Part shown: piece by piece, positions 43,856 through 52,096 of the stretch
Layout: each line of letters opens with the position of its first letter
Position numbering within the stretch: position 1 is the stretch's first letter
Notes under the pieces: generated by a model
Database searches by the model: none
Told to the model about the DNA's origin: nothing
Seen by the model: the letters and a program-made list of their open reading frames with translations, nothing else
Made by a program: the position numbers and the translations under genes
Assembly: GCA_034926235.1 (NCBI GenBank)
Contig: JAYFRE010000071.1
Location: forward strand, 1-52,214
Source of the DNA: JAYFRE01 sp034926235
GTDB taxonomy: Bacteria > Pseudomonadota > Alphaproteobacteria > Rhodospirillales > Magnetospirillaceae
Direction of reading: 5' to 3'
DNA length: 52,214 bases

Positions 43856-44218
43856 ATGGAAATGTCTCGCATGCACTATCCACAAACCGGGAGTAGGCGG
43901 ATAGAGCGACGCGCGCCCGGTTCCAGGCTGGCATTCGGCCTGCTGTCCGCCGGCGCGGTTCTGGCCGCTATTCCCGGCATCGCCCAGGCCGGTCCGCCCG
44001 ACGACCACAGAATGGTGCCCGGCATCAGCCGCATCGAGCATGATTACAGCCATCAGCGCTACAAAGAATGGTCGCGTTACCGCTTGCCGCCCGGAGCCTA
44101 TTACGTGCCGCCGTCGCTGGTGACCTTGCCGGTGCCGCTGGCCTATTACGCGCCGCCGCCGGCGGGCGCCGCATCGCCGTCCGTCGTTGGCGCGGTCACG
44201 CCGTTGATGATCCGCTGA
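43856..44218 (+). CDS. Predicted secreted protein, unknown function
   Basis: About 120 residues; in-frame starts at 43844, 43856 and 43862 are all possible, with GAGGGA near the latter two. A Sec signal peptide is clear: basic RRIERRAPGSR, hydrophobic LAFGLLSAGAVLAAIPGI, cleavage after AQA. The mature part has a short charged region (ISRIEHDYSHQRYKEWSRYR) and a Tyr/Pro-rich tail (PPGAYYVPPSLVTLPVP; YYAPPPAG), probably extended. No family recognised. It stands alone, likely periplasmic or surface-exposed. Confidence 0.6.
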   Translation: MEMSRMHYPQTGSRRIERRAPGSRLAFGLLSAGAVLAAIPGIAQAGPPDDHRMVPGISRIEHDYSHQRYKEWSRYRLPPGAYYVPPSLVTLPVPLAYYAPPPAGAASPSVVGAVTPLMIR

Positions 44219-44503
44219 CCGGCTCTTAACGAACCGGTTTCCGGCTCCCATATGCCAACAAAAGAGCGCCTGTTTTTCTGTTCCATTGCGTAACAGGAAA
44301 GACACGGGCACGCTTGACGTACCGAAGCGGCGCTGGCCAGCGTGCCGGAAGGGCCAGAACTTCCGGAAACGTTCCGCGGATACGATCCTTCCGGTTGGGG
44401 CGGGGCCACGGAACCGGCTGGTTCCGGGATGGCGTCCGCGAGTGATGCGAGTGTTCTTGGATTGGATAAGGCGGAGTCGCCGCCGCCGTCATGGAGCAAC
44501 GAT

Positions 44504-45232
44504 ATGATCACGCCCATCGAACAGTCTCCTAATCTGGTCTTTGATCCCGCCAGACAACAGATCACGCCGCCTCCTGTCATTCAGCCTCAGCCCTTGCCGG
44601 CTCTGACCGAGACGCCGCTTCGGGAATCGACGCCGTCGAACAAGCAAAATTTCGGTTCTAGCGGTGGTGGCGACAAGGCGCCCGAGCAGCGGGCGCAGAG
44701 CCAGACGGCGCAGAAATTGCGCGCGGCCTGGGCCTATTTGCAGCAGCTTAAAGCGGAAGTGGCAATGGCCCTGTCGGGCGGTTATGCCGATAACGCCAAA
44801 CGCGCGGCGTTGAAGGTGGCCGATGTCGCCTCCAGCATCGAAACCCTGTCGATGCAAATTCCGGTGTCCGGCGATGAACAGGTGCTGACGGCCAATTCCT
44901 GGCTGCCGCCGAGCTTCATCGGCGTGGCCGAGACGGGCGGGACCAGCGTGGCCCCTACGCAGTCCCCTTCCAATTATTCCGCCGAAAAGGAAAATAGCAG
45001 CCCGGCGGTCCTGATCGATCTGGCTCGAAGCGGGTTGGGGGCGGCCAAGGAAGTCATCATCGAGGCTGCGTCCGCGCCCCAGTTCACCGAAAAGGATCGT
45101 GTGGACATCAACGCGTTGATGCAGCGCGTGCTGAATTCGATGGCTGCGGTCGAACAGATCGCGGCCCGTTTGCCGTTGGAACCGGGCGCACAGACTGCCG
45201 CGGTCCCGAACCGGGTCGATTTCGAAGCGTAG
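44504..45232 (+). CDS. Hypothetical protein with helical core
   Basis: About 242 residues from ATG 44504, which has GGAG seven bases upstream; the frame is open back to a GTG at 44342. No signal or membrane segment. The first 70 residues are Pro/Gln/Thr-rich and likely disordered (ITPPPVIQPQPLPALTE). A helical segment (AQKLRAAWAYLQQLKAEVAM through VADVASSIETLSMQI) follows, then a second helical C-terminal part (VDINALMQRVLNSMAAVEQI). I do not recognise the family. Convergent with the DUF6506 gene across a GC-rich hairpin region. Confidence 0.6.
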   Translation: MITPIEQSPNLVFDPARQQITPPPVIQPQPLPALTETPLRESTPSNKQNFGSSGGGDKAPEQRAQSQTAQKLRAAWAYLQQLKAEVAMALSGGYADNAKRAALKVADVASSIETLSMQIPVSGDEQVLTANSWLPPSFIGVAETGGTSVAPTQSPSNYSAEKENSSPAVLIDLARSGLGAAKEVIIEAASAPQFTEKDRVDINALMQRVLNSMAAVEQIAARLPLEPGAQTAAVPNRVDFEA

Positions 45233-45257
45233 GGTGGTTATGGCCGGCCACCGGGCG

Positions 45258-45296
45258 TTCTCCCCCTGGAGCATGGGGATGCCCGGCGGCCGCCGG
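45258..45296. terminator. GC-rich hairpin in the convergent gap
   Basis: CCGGGC...CCCC-loop-GGGG..GCCCGG spans about 45264-45291 between two convergent genes, followed by further GGCCGGCC-type inverted repeats. Probable shared terminator region; no T run is visible. Confidence 0.35.
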
Positions 45297-45357
45297 CCGG
45301 CCTAGGGGGACTGGGGGTAGGCAGCAATACCGTCCCCTTCGTCCGGCCGGAATCGCG

Positions 45358-45660
45358 TTAGAACAGGCTATCTCCGCTTTTGAAGCCCAGGCCGGGATGG
45401 TTATCGAAACGAACGACGCCCACCGCCGCCCGGTCACCCACGGCTTCGGCTATCCGGGCCACCCCCTCATGGCCGAAACCGCCGCAAAGTTCGATGGCGG
45501 CGACACCGTTCTCGACCAGCTTTCGCGTTTCCTCGACCGCTTCGTCATAATCCTTGACCGCCAGCGTGGTCAGGCGCACGGCAGGCGTGTCCACGACGCT
45601 GCGATGGGTCCGGGGATCGGCATCGGGGGCGATGAAGATGAAAGCCGCTTCCAGTGTCAT
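45358..45660 (-). CDS. DUF6506 family protein
   Basis: 100 residues starting TLEAAFIFIAPDADPRTHRS, with VKDYDEAVEETRKLVENGVA and AIELCGGFGHEGVARIAEAV, and ending in GVVRFDNHPGL. This matches a small conserved family of unknown function. It is the last gene of the aco-type operon, 43 bases after the E3 stop, so it is probably co-expressed with the dehydrogenase. Confidence 0.82.
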   Translation of the reverse strand: MTLEAAFIFIAPDADPRTHRSVVDTPAVRLTTLAVKDYDEAVEETRKLVENGVAAIELCGGFGHEGVARIAEAVGDRAAVGVVRFDNHPGLGFKSGDSLF

Positions 45661-45703
45661 GCTGTTTCTCCTTTGTCCCGGATAGGGGGACAGGCCGTTT
45701 GGA

Positions 45704-47098
45704 TCAGAAGCTGTGAATGGCCTGCCCGCGTACGGCCATTGCCGCTTCGGCCATCGCCTCGGCCACCGTCGGATGGGCGTGTATGGTTGCAGCGATGTCG
45801 TCCACGGTCGCTTCCAGTGTCAGGGCCAATCCGGCTTCGGCGATCAAATCGGTCGCCCGGGGGCCGATGATGTGGACCCCCAGGATTTCGCCGTAATCGG
45901 CCCCGGCGATGATTTTGATCATGCCGTCGGTGCCGTCCATGATCAGGCTCTTGCCGTTGGCGGCCAAGGGGAAACGTCCGACCTTGATCGCCAATCCCTT
46001 GGCCCGGGCTTCCTTTTCCGTCAGTCCGACCCAGGCGATTTCGGGATGGGTATAGATCGCGCCCGGCACCGGGGCCGCCATGGCGTCGCCGCCGTGACCG
46101 TCCTGCCCCATGATCGCCGCCGCCGCCAGCCCCTGATGCGAGGCCGCGTGCGCCAGCATGATTGGCGAGGCGCAGTCGCCGATGGCATAGATATGGGGAA
46201 CGTTGGTGCGCATCTGACCGTCGACCAGGATGCGCCGCTTTTCAACCGCTACCCCGGCCTTGTCCAGCCCCAGCCCATCGACCGCCGGACGCCGCCCGGT
46301 GCAGACCAGAACCTTTTCCGCCACGATCTCGACGGCGGCGTCGCCTTTTGCCGACAGGGCGTAGCCCTCTTTCGTGGCGGTGATTTTCGACACGGCGGTC
46401 TTGATGTGGATCGTGACGCCCAGCTTTTTTAACCGCGCCAGGATGATGGGGATGAATTCCTCGTCCACATTGGCCAGAATCGACGGCAGGGCTTCGATCA
46501 CTGTCACCTTCGTGCCCAGGCTCGCATAGACCGAAGCCAGTTCGATGCCGATGACGCCGCCGCCCACCACTGCCAGCGATTTTGGCAGATGTTCAAAGGC
46601 CAGGGCCTCGGTGCTGGTGGCGATGCCGGCCAGATCGAAGCCGGGCACCGGCGGCATCGCCGGTTCGGAACCGGCGGCGATGACGAAGGTGTCAGCCTTC
46701 AGCCGTTTTTCAGGGCCCGAGGCGGGTGTGACGGCCAATTCGTTCGGGCTGATGAAACGCGCGGTTCCCGGCAGGACGGCGATGTTGTGGCGTTTCATCA
46801 ACGCCCCGACGCCGCCGGTCAGACGGCCGACGACCGTCTGTTTGCGCTTCATCAACTGGCCCCAATCGACGCGGCAATTATCCGCCTCGAAGCCCAGATG
46901 TTTGGCCGATTTGGCGGTTTCGTACAATTCGGCGGTGTGCAGCAGCACCTTGGTCGGGATGCAGCCCCGATTGAGGCAGGTGCCGCCCAGGACGTCTTTT
47001 TCGACCAGGGTTACCTCGGCCCCAAGCTGGGCCAGCCTGATAGCGGCGACATAGCCGCCTGGCCCGCCGCCGATGACCGCAACGTTTTTTCTGCTCAT
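45704..47098 (-). CDS. lpdA: Dihydrolipoyl dehydrogenase (E3) of the aco-type complex
   Basis: 464 residues from the ATG at 47098, with AAGG eight bases upstream. FAD motif VAVIGGGPGGYVAAIRLAQL, redox-active disulfide GGTCLNRGCIPTKVLLHTAE, NAD motif AVVGGGVIGIELASVYASLG, and the C-terminal dimer interface with catalytic His-Glu pair in IHAHPTVAEAMAEAAM. It re-oxidises dihydrolipoyl groups of the adjacent E2. Confidence 0.96.
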   Translation of the reverse strand: MSRKNVAVIGGGPGGYVAAIRLAQLGAEVTLVEKDVLGGTCLNRGCIPTKVLLHTAELYETAKSAKHLGFEADNCRVDWGQLMKRKQTVVGRLTGGVGALMKRHNIAVLPGTARFISPNELAVTPASGPEKRLKADTFVIAAGSEPAMPPVPGFDLAGIATSTEALAFEHLPKSLAVVGGGVIGIELASVYASLGTKVTVIEALPSILANVDEEFIPIILARLKKLGVTIHIKTAVSKITATKEGYALSAKGDAAVEIVAEKVLVCTGRRPAVDGLGLDKAGVAVEKRRILVDGQMRTNVPHIYAIGDCASPIMLAHAASHQGLAAAAIMGQDGHGGDAMAAPVPGAIYTHPEIAWVGLTEKEARAKGLAIKVGRFPLAANGKSLIMDGTDGMIKIIAGADYGEILGVHIIGPRATDLIAEAGLALTLEATVDDIAATIHAHPTVAEAMAEAAMAVRGQAIHSF

Positions 47099-47127
47099 GA
47101 TCATATCCTTATTCTTGGCGTCCCGTG

Positions 47128-48375
47128 TCACAGCACCGACCGGAGCGGATCGGCCAGGAGCTCCAGCAGTACGGCCATGAACTCGGCTGCCGGGCCGCCA
47201 TCGACGACCCGGTGATCGTGGGTCAGCGACAGGCCCATCACCGGACGGATCGCCAGTGCGCCGTTCTCGACGACGGGCGTTTCCAGGGTGCGGCCGATGC
47301 CCAGGATCGCCACCTGAGGCAGATTGATGATCGGGCTGAAATGATCGACCGAGCGGTAAACGCCTTCATTGCTGATGGTGAAGCTGCCACCGGCCATGTC
47401 ATCGCCGCCCAGCCGGTTGCTTTTCGCCTTAGCGACCAGATCCTTGGCTTCGCGGCTGATTTCGAACAGCGATTTGCGGTTGGCCGAGCGGATCACCGGC
47501 ACGGTCAGCCCGTCTTCCAGGGCCACGGCGATGCCCATATTGACCTCGCCCATGACCAGGAATTCCTTGCCGTCGAAAACGCCGTTCAAACCAGGCATCC
47601 GGGTCAAAGCGCGGGCGACGATCTTGACCAGCATGTCGGTCAGCGAGACCTGCTCTTCCTTGGGCCGGTCTTCGTTGATTTTGGCGCGTAAGGACAGGAG
47701 CGGCTGGACATCGGTGGAGCTGTGCTGAGTCACGCGCGGCACGGCGGCCCAGCTTGCGCTCATATTCTGGCCGATGGCGCGGCGCATACCGGTATAGGGC
47801 ACGCGGCGCAGGATCGCGTCTTCGGGGATGGCGAGCGTGATCGGGGCGGCTGCGGGAGCGCTTGCCGCCGGCAGGGGCGCAGCCGGAGCGGCGGCAAGAG
47901 CGGCATCGACATCGGCGCGCACGATCCGTCCGCCGGGGCCGGTGCCCTGAACCCGAGCCAGATCGAGCCCGTTGCGGGCGGCGACGGCGCGGGCCAGCGG
48001 GGTGGCGACGATCCGGGCGCTTCCCTTCGCCGTCTGGCGTGGGGCGGCGGCGGATTGCGCCGTCGAAGCCGGAGCCGCTGCGGGAGCCTCGGCCTTTGCC
48101 GGTTGGGCGGCAGGCGCGTCGCTTGCGACCGATTCCCCGGCCGCACCGATGATGCCGAGCAGACCGGAAGGCGGCAGCTCGGCCCCCTCACGCGCAGCGA
48201 TCTTTAAGAGAACGCCGTCGGCGGGGGCATCCACGACATTGGTGATTTTATCGGTAGTCACTTCGACGAGTTCATCGCCCTTGGCGACGCTGTCGCCTTC
48301 GTTTTTCAGCCATTTGCCGACCGTAGCCGTCGTCATGGTCAAGCCCATCTTGGGCATCGTCACTTCCGTAGTCAT
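47128..48375 (-). CDS. acoC: Dihydrolipoamide acyltransferase (E2), AcoC-like
   Basis: 415 residues from ATG 48375 (AAAGGA six bases upstream). Lipoyl domain at 1-75 with the lipoylated lysine in VEVTTDKITNVVDAPADG, an Ala/Pro linker, a peripheral-subunit-binding domain (IVATPLARAVAARNGLDLAR, GTGPGGRIVRADVDAAL) and a catalytic CAT domain ending LTHDHRVVDGGPAAEFM (His and Asp of the active site). It carries acyl groups from the E1 component encoded upstream. A single lipoyl domain, as in AcoC. LplA at 13-14 kb could lipoylate it. Confidence 0.93.
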   Translation of the reverse strand: MTTEVTMPKMGLTMTTATVGKWLKNEGDSVAKGDELVEVTTDKITNVVDAPADGVLLKIAAREGAELPPSGLLGIIGAAGESVASDAPAAQPAKAEAPAAAPASTAQSAAAPRQTAKGSARIVATPLARAVAARNGLDLARVQGTGPGGRIVRADVDAALAAAPAAPLPAASAPAAAPITLAIPEDAILRRVPYTGMRRAIGQNMSASWAAVPRVTQHSSTDVQPLLSLRAKINEDRPKEEQVSLTDMLVKIVARALTRMPGLNGVFDGKEFLVMGEVNMGIAVALEDGLTVPVIRSANRKSLFEISREAKDLVAKAKSNRLGGDDMAGGSFTISNEGVYRSVDHFSPIINLPQVAILGIGRTLETPVVENGALAIRPVMGLSLTHDHRVVDGGPAAEFMAVLLELLADPLRSVL

Positions 48376-48427
48376 CGGACGTCCTTTCATGCTGCCGCGC
48401 TCTTTGTTTCCGGCGCGGCGATGGGGG

Positions 48428-49456
48428 TCATATCCAGGGTTGGAACCGCGAGGCGCGGTTCCTGTCGGTAAAGAAGCCTCGCTGCTGCGCTCCGGCCAGG
48501 GCTTGGCCGATATCCACCACCCGGGGGCCTGTTTCTTCCAGCCGGATCAGGCCTTTGTCTTCGGCGGCCAGAGTCACCTCGCGCTCGCCGTCCAGGGCGA
48601 TGACGCAAGGGGTTCTCTGGATGGGAATCGCGGTCCCCATGGGGATAGGGGCGAACGATTCGATCCCGACCGGGCATATCAGGCCCGGCGCGATGGCCGC
48701 GACCATGTCGGCTCGCTCGGGTGCGAAGACGATGGACAGCCCGCCCGGCTCGCGATGCGAGACGGGATGGAGACCGCCGCCGATAGCGGCCATGCCGATA
48801 TCGGCGGGCTGACACCGGGTCAGGACGGCCTGGCGCAGATTGTCTGTGTCCCACATGGCCTTGGCGCCGACGAAGACGCCTTCCAGCACGATGGCGTCAA
48901 CCAGGGCGATGGCGGCGGTTTCGCCGTTTCGGATCACGGCGAGCCGCTTGGCCCGGTAGACGGCGTCGGAGGAAGCGTGGCCGCCGGCGACGATGCCGGC
49001 GGCCAGCCCCGCGATGGTGGCCTCGACCATTTCCGGAAAGACATTGTTCGTGCCGGTCGAGATGGGCAGCAGCGGGATGGTCCCGCATTCCCCGGCCACC
49101 AGCCGGTTGGTGCCGTCGCCGCCCAGCGTGACGATGCAGCCCGGATCGCGGGCGGCCATCAGTCGGGCGGCGGTGGCAGTGTCCTCAGGCAACCCGGTCA
49201 GGGTCATCGGCAAGGGGTCGAGAGGCAGCGAAAAGCCGTAACGGGTGCGGATGCCTTCATGGGCGCGTTCGACGATGCGGTAATAATCCGGCATATAGAG
49301 GATCGCGCCCACGCCGGCAGCGTGACAGGACAGCAGAATGCGCCGGACGATGCTGACTTTTTCTTCATTGTCGAACACCGTTCCATGCGCCACCAGCCGC
49401 CGGATATCCTTTCCCGACGCCGGATTGGCGATGATTCCCACGACGCTGTCACCCAT
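48428..49456 (-). CDS. acoX: ATP-NAD kinase family protein, AcoX-like
   Basis: 342 residues. NAD-kinase-like fold with VVGIIANPASGKDIRRLVAH and CIVTLGGDGTNRLVAG (GGDG motif), then ISTGTNNVFPEMVEATIAGL. AcoX proteins occur in acetoin dehydrogenase operons; their precise reaction is not settled. It lies between the E1 beta and E2 genes, which strongly supports the aco-type label for this operon. Confidence 0.9.
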   Translation of the reverse strand: MGDSVVGIIANPASGKDIRRLVAHGTVFDNEEKVSIVRRILLSCHAAGVGAILYMPDYYRIVERAHEGIRTRYGFSLPLDPLPMTLTGLPEDTATAARLMAARDPGCIVTLGGDGTNRLVAGECGTIPLLPISTGTNNVFPEMVEATIAGLAAGIVAGGHASSDAVYRAKRLAVIRNGETAAIALVDAIVLEGVFVGAKAMWDTDNLRQAVLTRCQPADIGMAAIGGGLHPVSHREPGGLSIVFAPERADMVAAIAPGLICPVGIESFAPIPMGTAIPIQRTPCVIALDGEREVTLAAEDKGLIRLEETGPRVVDIGQALAGAQQRGFFTDRNRASRFQPWI

Positions 49457-49473
49457 TGGCTTCCAGGCTCCGT

Positions 49474-50445
49474 TCAGAAGAGTTCCTTCACGGCGGCGAC
49501 GATGGCCGGCGCCTGCGGGATGAAGGCCTGTTCCAGCACCGGGCTGAACGGCACCGGCGTGTCGGGCGGGGCGACGCGCTTGATCGGGGCGTCGAGCAGA
49601 TCAAAGCCCTTGTCCGCGACCAGGGCGGCGATTTCGCCGCCGAACCCGGCGGTCAGGACTTCTTCATGCACGATCACCAGGCGGTTGGTGCGCGCGACCG
49701 AATCCAGGATTGCGTCGGTGTCGAGCGGCGCGATGCTGCGCAGATCGAGCACTTCCGCCTCGATTCCGTCCTGGGCCAGCAGCTTTGCCGCTTCCAGCGA
49801 TTTGTTCACCATCGCCGACCAGGTGACGATGGTCACGTCGCGGCCTTCCCGCTTGATGTCGGCCTTGCCCAGCGGGACTTCGTAATCGCCTTCGGGCACT
49901 TCGCCCGACATGCCGAAAAGACCCTTGTGTTCCAGATAGATGACGGGGTTGTTGTCGCGGATCGCCGCCAGCATCAATCCCTTGGCGTCCGCCGGCGAAC
50001 CGGGAGCGACCACCTTGATGCCGGGGATGTGCGCGAACCAGGAATCCAGCGATTGCGAATGCTGCGCGGCGGCCGAGAAGCCCGCGCCGCAGGGCGCGCG
50101 CACCACCATCGGGACCGAGATTTTGCCGCCGAACATGTAATGCATCTTGGCGGCGTTGTTCAGAAGCTCGTCCATACACACGCCCATGAAATCGACGAAC
50201 ATGATTTCGACGATGGGGCGCAGCCCGACTGCCGCCGCGCCGGTGGCCAGGCCCAGGATCGCGGTTTCGCTGATGGGGGTGTCGATGATCCGCTTGGGAC
50301 CGAATTCCTCGAACAAGCCTTGAGTCTGGCCGAAGCAGCCGCCGAAGGCACCGACATCCTCGCCGGCCAGAAAGACGTTGGGATCGTTTTTCATGGCGAT
50401 GCGCATGCCGTCGCGCAGCGCTTCCATGTAGCTCATCATAGCCAT
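49474..50445 (-). CDS. acoB: 2-oxo acid/acetoin dehydrogenase E1 beta subunit
   Basis: 323 residues from ATG 50445, preceded by AAAGGAG. Transketolase central and C-terminal domains: SYMEALRDGMRIAMKNDPNV, LAGEDVGAFGGCFGQTQGLF, PKRIIDTPISETAILGLATG, EIMFVDFMGVCMDELLNNAA. It pairs with the alpha subunit 32 bases upstream to form a TPP-dependent heterotetramer. Pyruvate or branched-chain 2-oxo acids are alternative substrates; AcoX next door favours acetoin. Confidence 0.94.
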   Translation of the reverse strand: MAMMSYMEALRDGMRIAMKNDPNVFLAGEDVGAFGGCFGQTQGLFEEFGPKRIIDTPISETAILGLATGAAAVGLRPIVEIMFVDFMGVCMDELLNNAAKMHYMFGGKISVPMVVRAPCGAGFSAAAQHSQSLDSWFAHIPGIKVVAPGSPADAKGLMLAAIRDNNPVIYLEHKGLFGMSGEVPEGDYEVPLGKADIKREGRDVTIVTWSAMVNKSLEAAKLLAQDGIEAEVLDLRSIAPLDTDAILDSVARTNRLVIVHEEVLTAGFGGEIAALVADKGFDLLDAPIKRVAPPDTPVPFSPVLEQAFIPQAPAIVAAVKELF

Positions 50446-50477
50446 GCTGTTCTCTCCTTTAAGAAGGCAATCGGGCT

Positions 50478-51440
50478 TTAGGCCGCGTAGACGTCGCGCA
50501 ACAGATCGGACGGATCGGGCTGCGGGCTGTTCTCGGCGAAGGTGATGGCCTCCTCGACCTCGGCCTGGACCTTCTTTTGCAGGGCCTTGATGCCGGCCTT
50601 GTCCAGATAGCCCAGATCGAGGATCTGCTTTTCGGTGTGGGGCAGAGGGTCCTTGGCCAGCCACGCCTTCTGTTCGGCAGGGTCCTTGTAGGTCTGGGGA
50701 TCGCCTTCAAAATGGCCGCGCTGACGCCAGGTCTTGAATTCCCGCAGCGACGGGCCGTCGCCGCGCCGCGCGCGGGCGACCGCTTCCAGGGCAGCCTCGT
50801 GAACCGCGACGACATCGTTGCCATCGACGGTGACGCCGGGGATGCCATAGGCGCGCGCCCGGTCGGACACGTCCGAGATGCTCATATGGTTCGATTGCCG
50901 GTTCGAGATGCCGTAAAGATTGTTCTCGCAGACGAAAATGGCCGGCAGTTTGAAGGTGGCGGCCAGGTTGACCGCTTCGTGGAACGTGCCCCGGTTCGAG
51001 GAGGCGTCGCCGAAGAAGCAGACCGAAACCGCGTCATTGCCGCGATAATGGCAGGCGAAGGCGGCCCCGGCGGCGATCGGCATGCCCGCGCCGACGATGC
51101 CGTTGGCGCCCAGGATGCCGAGATTGGAATCGGCGATATGCATCGAGCCGCCCTTGCCCTTGCAATAGCCGTCCGCACGGCCGAACAGCTCGGCCATCAT
51201 CATTTTGAGATCGCCGCCCTTGGCGATGAGATGACCGTGACCCCGGTGCGTGCTGGTGATGTAGTCCTGATCGCCCAGGCAGGCGCAGACGCCGGCGGCG
51301 ATGGCTTCCTCGCCGATATAAAGATGGACGAAACCTGGGATTTTCTGGGCGGCGAACAGATCGATCGCCTTGTTTTCGAAATAGCGGATGCGCAGCATTT
51401 TTTCATACATGCCGAGCATCAGATCCTTGGTTAGCTTCAT
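50478..51440 (-). CDS. acoA: 2-oxo acid/acetoin dehydrogenase E1 alpha subunit
   Basis: 320 residues from ATG 51440 with AAGGAG upstream. E1 alpha family: MLRIRYFENKAIDLFAAQKI, GFVHLYIGEEAIAAGVCACL, TSTHRGHGHLIAKGGDLKMM, and the TPP/Mg motif CFFGDASSNRGTFHEAVNLA ending in VCENNLYG. First gene of the complex operon. Its leader contains a 24-codon ORF and three GC-rich hairpins. Confidence 0.95.
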   Translation of the reverse strand: MKLTKDLMLGMYEKMLRIRYFENKAIDLFAAQKIPGFVHLYIGEEAIAAGVCACLGDQDYITSTHRGHGHLIAKGGDLKMMMAELFGRADGYCKGKGGSMHIADSNLGILGANGIVGAGMPIAAGAAFACHYRGNDAVSVCFFGDASSNRGTFHEAVNLAATFKLPAIFVCENNLYGISNRQSNHMSISDVSDRARAYGIPGVTVDGNDVVAVHEAALEAVARARRGDGPSLREFKTWRQRGHFEGDPQTYKDPAEQKAWLAKDPLPHTEKQILDLGYLDKAGIKALQKKVQAEVEEAITFAENSPQPDPSDLLRDVYAA

Positions 51441-51468
51441 CGGATGTCTCCTTGGCTGGTGTCCCGAC

Positions 51469-51569
51469 GGACGCACAAAGCGTCCCCCTGCGCGGGCCGG
51501 CCATCAGAGCCGGGCCCGCGTTGTGGTAAAGAGCGAATGGTTGGAAAAGCGCCGTCCCTAGCGGACGGC
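51469..51569 (-). promoter_or_regulatory. Structured leader of acoA: three consecutive hairpins
   Basis: Minus-strand order: GCCGTCC-loop-GGACGGC (51569-51551) followed by GCTTTTCC, then a GC-rich stem around CGCGGGCC/GGCCCGCG with a 7-base loop (51520-51491), then GGACGC-5-GCGTCC (51485-51469), ending just before the acoA ribosome binding site. The first hairpin with its short T run could be an attenuator. Confidence 0.45.
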
Positions 51570-51570
51570 G

Positions 51571-51584
51571 GGCGTCATGACGCC
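51571..51584. repeat. Perfect 14-bp palindrome over the end of the leader ORF
   Basis: GGCGTCATGACGCC is self-complementary over its full length and contains the stop codon of the 24-codon leader ORF. It could be a protein-binding site or part of the leader structure. Confidence 0.4.
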
Positions 51585-51649
51585 TTCATGTCCCGGGGAA
51601 CGGGCGGGACGTATCGGCCTTGCCGGCGATTCGAGGATTCTGTCTTCAT
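51575..51649 (-). CDS. 24-codon leader ORF upstream of acoA
   Basis: Starts ATG at 51649 with AAGGGG eight bases upstream and encodes a 24-residue basic peptide, beginning MKTESSNRRQGRY, then VPPVPRD and MKAS, then TGA. It is followed directly by a hairpin with a short T run and two more hairpins before acoA. It is not enriched in one amino acid as classic attenuation peptides are. It may be a small protein in its own right. Evidence is only the good ribosome binding site and the context. Confidence 0.35.
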   Translation of the reverse strand: MKTESSNRRQGRYVPPVPRDMKAS

Positions 51650-51724
51650 GATGCCCACCCCTTAACGTTTATGTCGGTTCGTTTTTTATGACGATCCGGC
51701 CGTCCCCCCGGCATCTTCCGGTTT

Positions 51725-52096
51725 TCAAGGACGGTCCGGCCAATCGACCAGCACGGTCAGCGCGGCCAGGGCGACGGTGATCTTGTCGCCTTCGCCCAGG
51801 CTGGCGACATGGAGCCCATCGGCTTTCATGCCGCCTTCGGCGGTCGAAAACTCCACATCGCCGAACGGCACTTCCGCCATCACCGCGTCCCGGTCCAAAC
51901 GGTCCGGGGTGGGGCAGGCGATATGCAGCCGGATATGCATGTCTTCAGGCCGTTTCAGGCCCACGATTTCGAAAAGTCCGCACAAGCAGGAACGCGACAC
52001 GGCGTCCCGAACAGCCCGAATCGCCGCCTTGGTGACGTCCTGGCCATGCAGGTCTGTGCCCATACCCAGTTCCACGATGTAACGCTTGAACGCCAT
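51725..52096 (-). CDS. Lin0512 family protein
   Basis: About 123 residues from ATG 52096 with GGAGGG just upstream. Family segments: RYIVELGMGTDLHGQDVTKA, AAIRAVRDAVSRSCLCGLFE and HIRLHIACPTPDRLD, then EVPFGDVEFSTAEGGMKADG. Lin0512 proteins are small, conserved and of unknown function. It precedes the aco-type operon by 285 bases on the same strand, and may be co-regulated with it. Confidence 0.87.
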   Translation of the reverse strand: MAFKRYIVELGMGTDLHGQDVTKAAIRAVRDAVSRSCLCGLFEIVGLKRPEDMHIRLHIACPTPDRLDRDAVMAEVPFGDVEFSTAEGGMKADGLHVASLGEGDKITVALAALTVLVDWPDRP

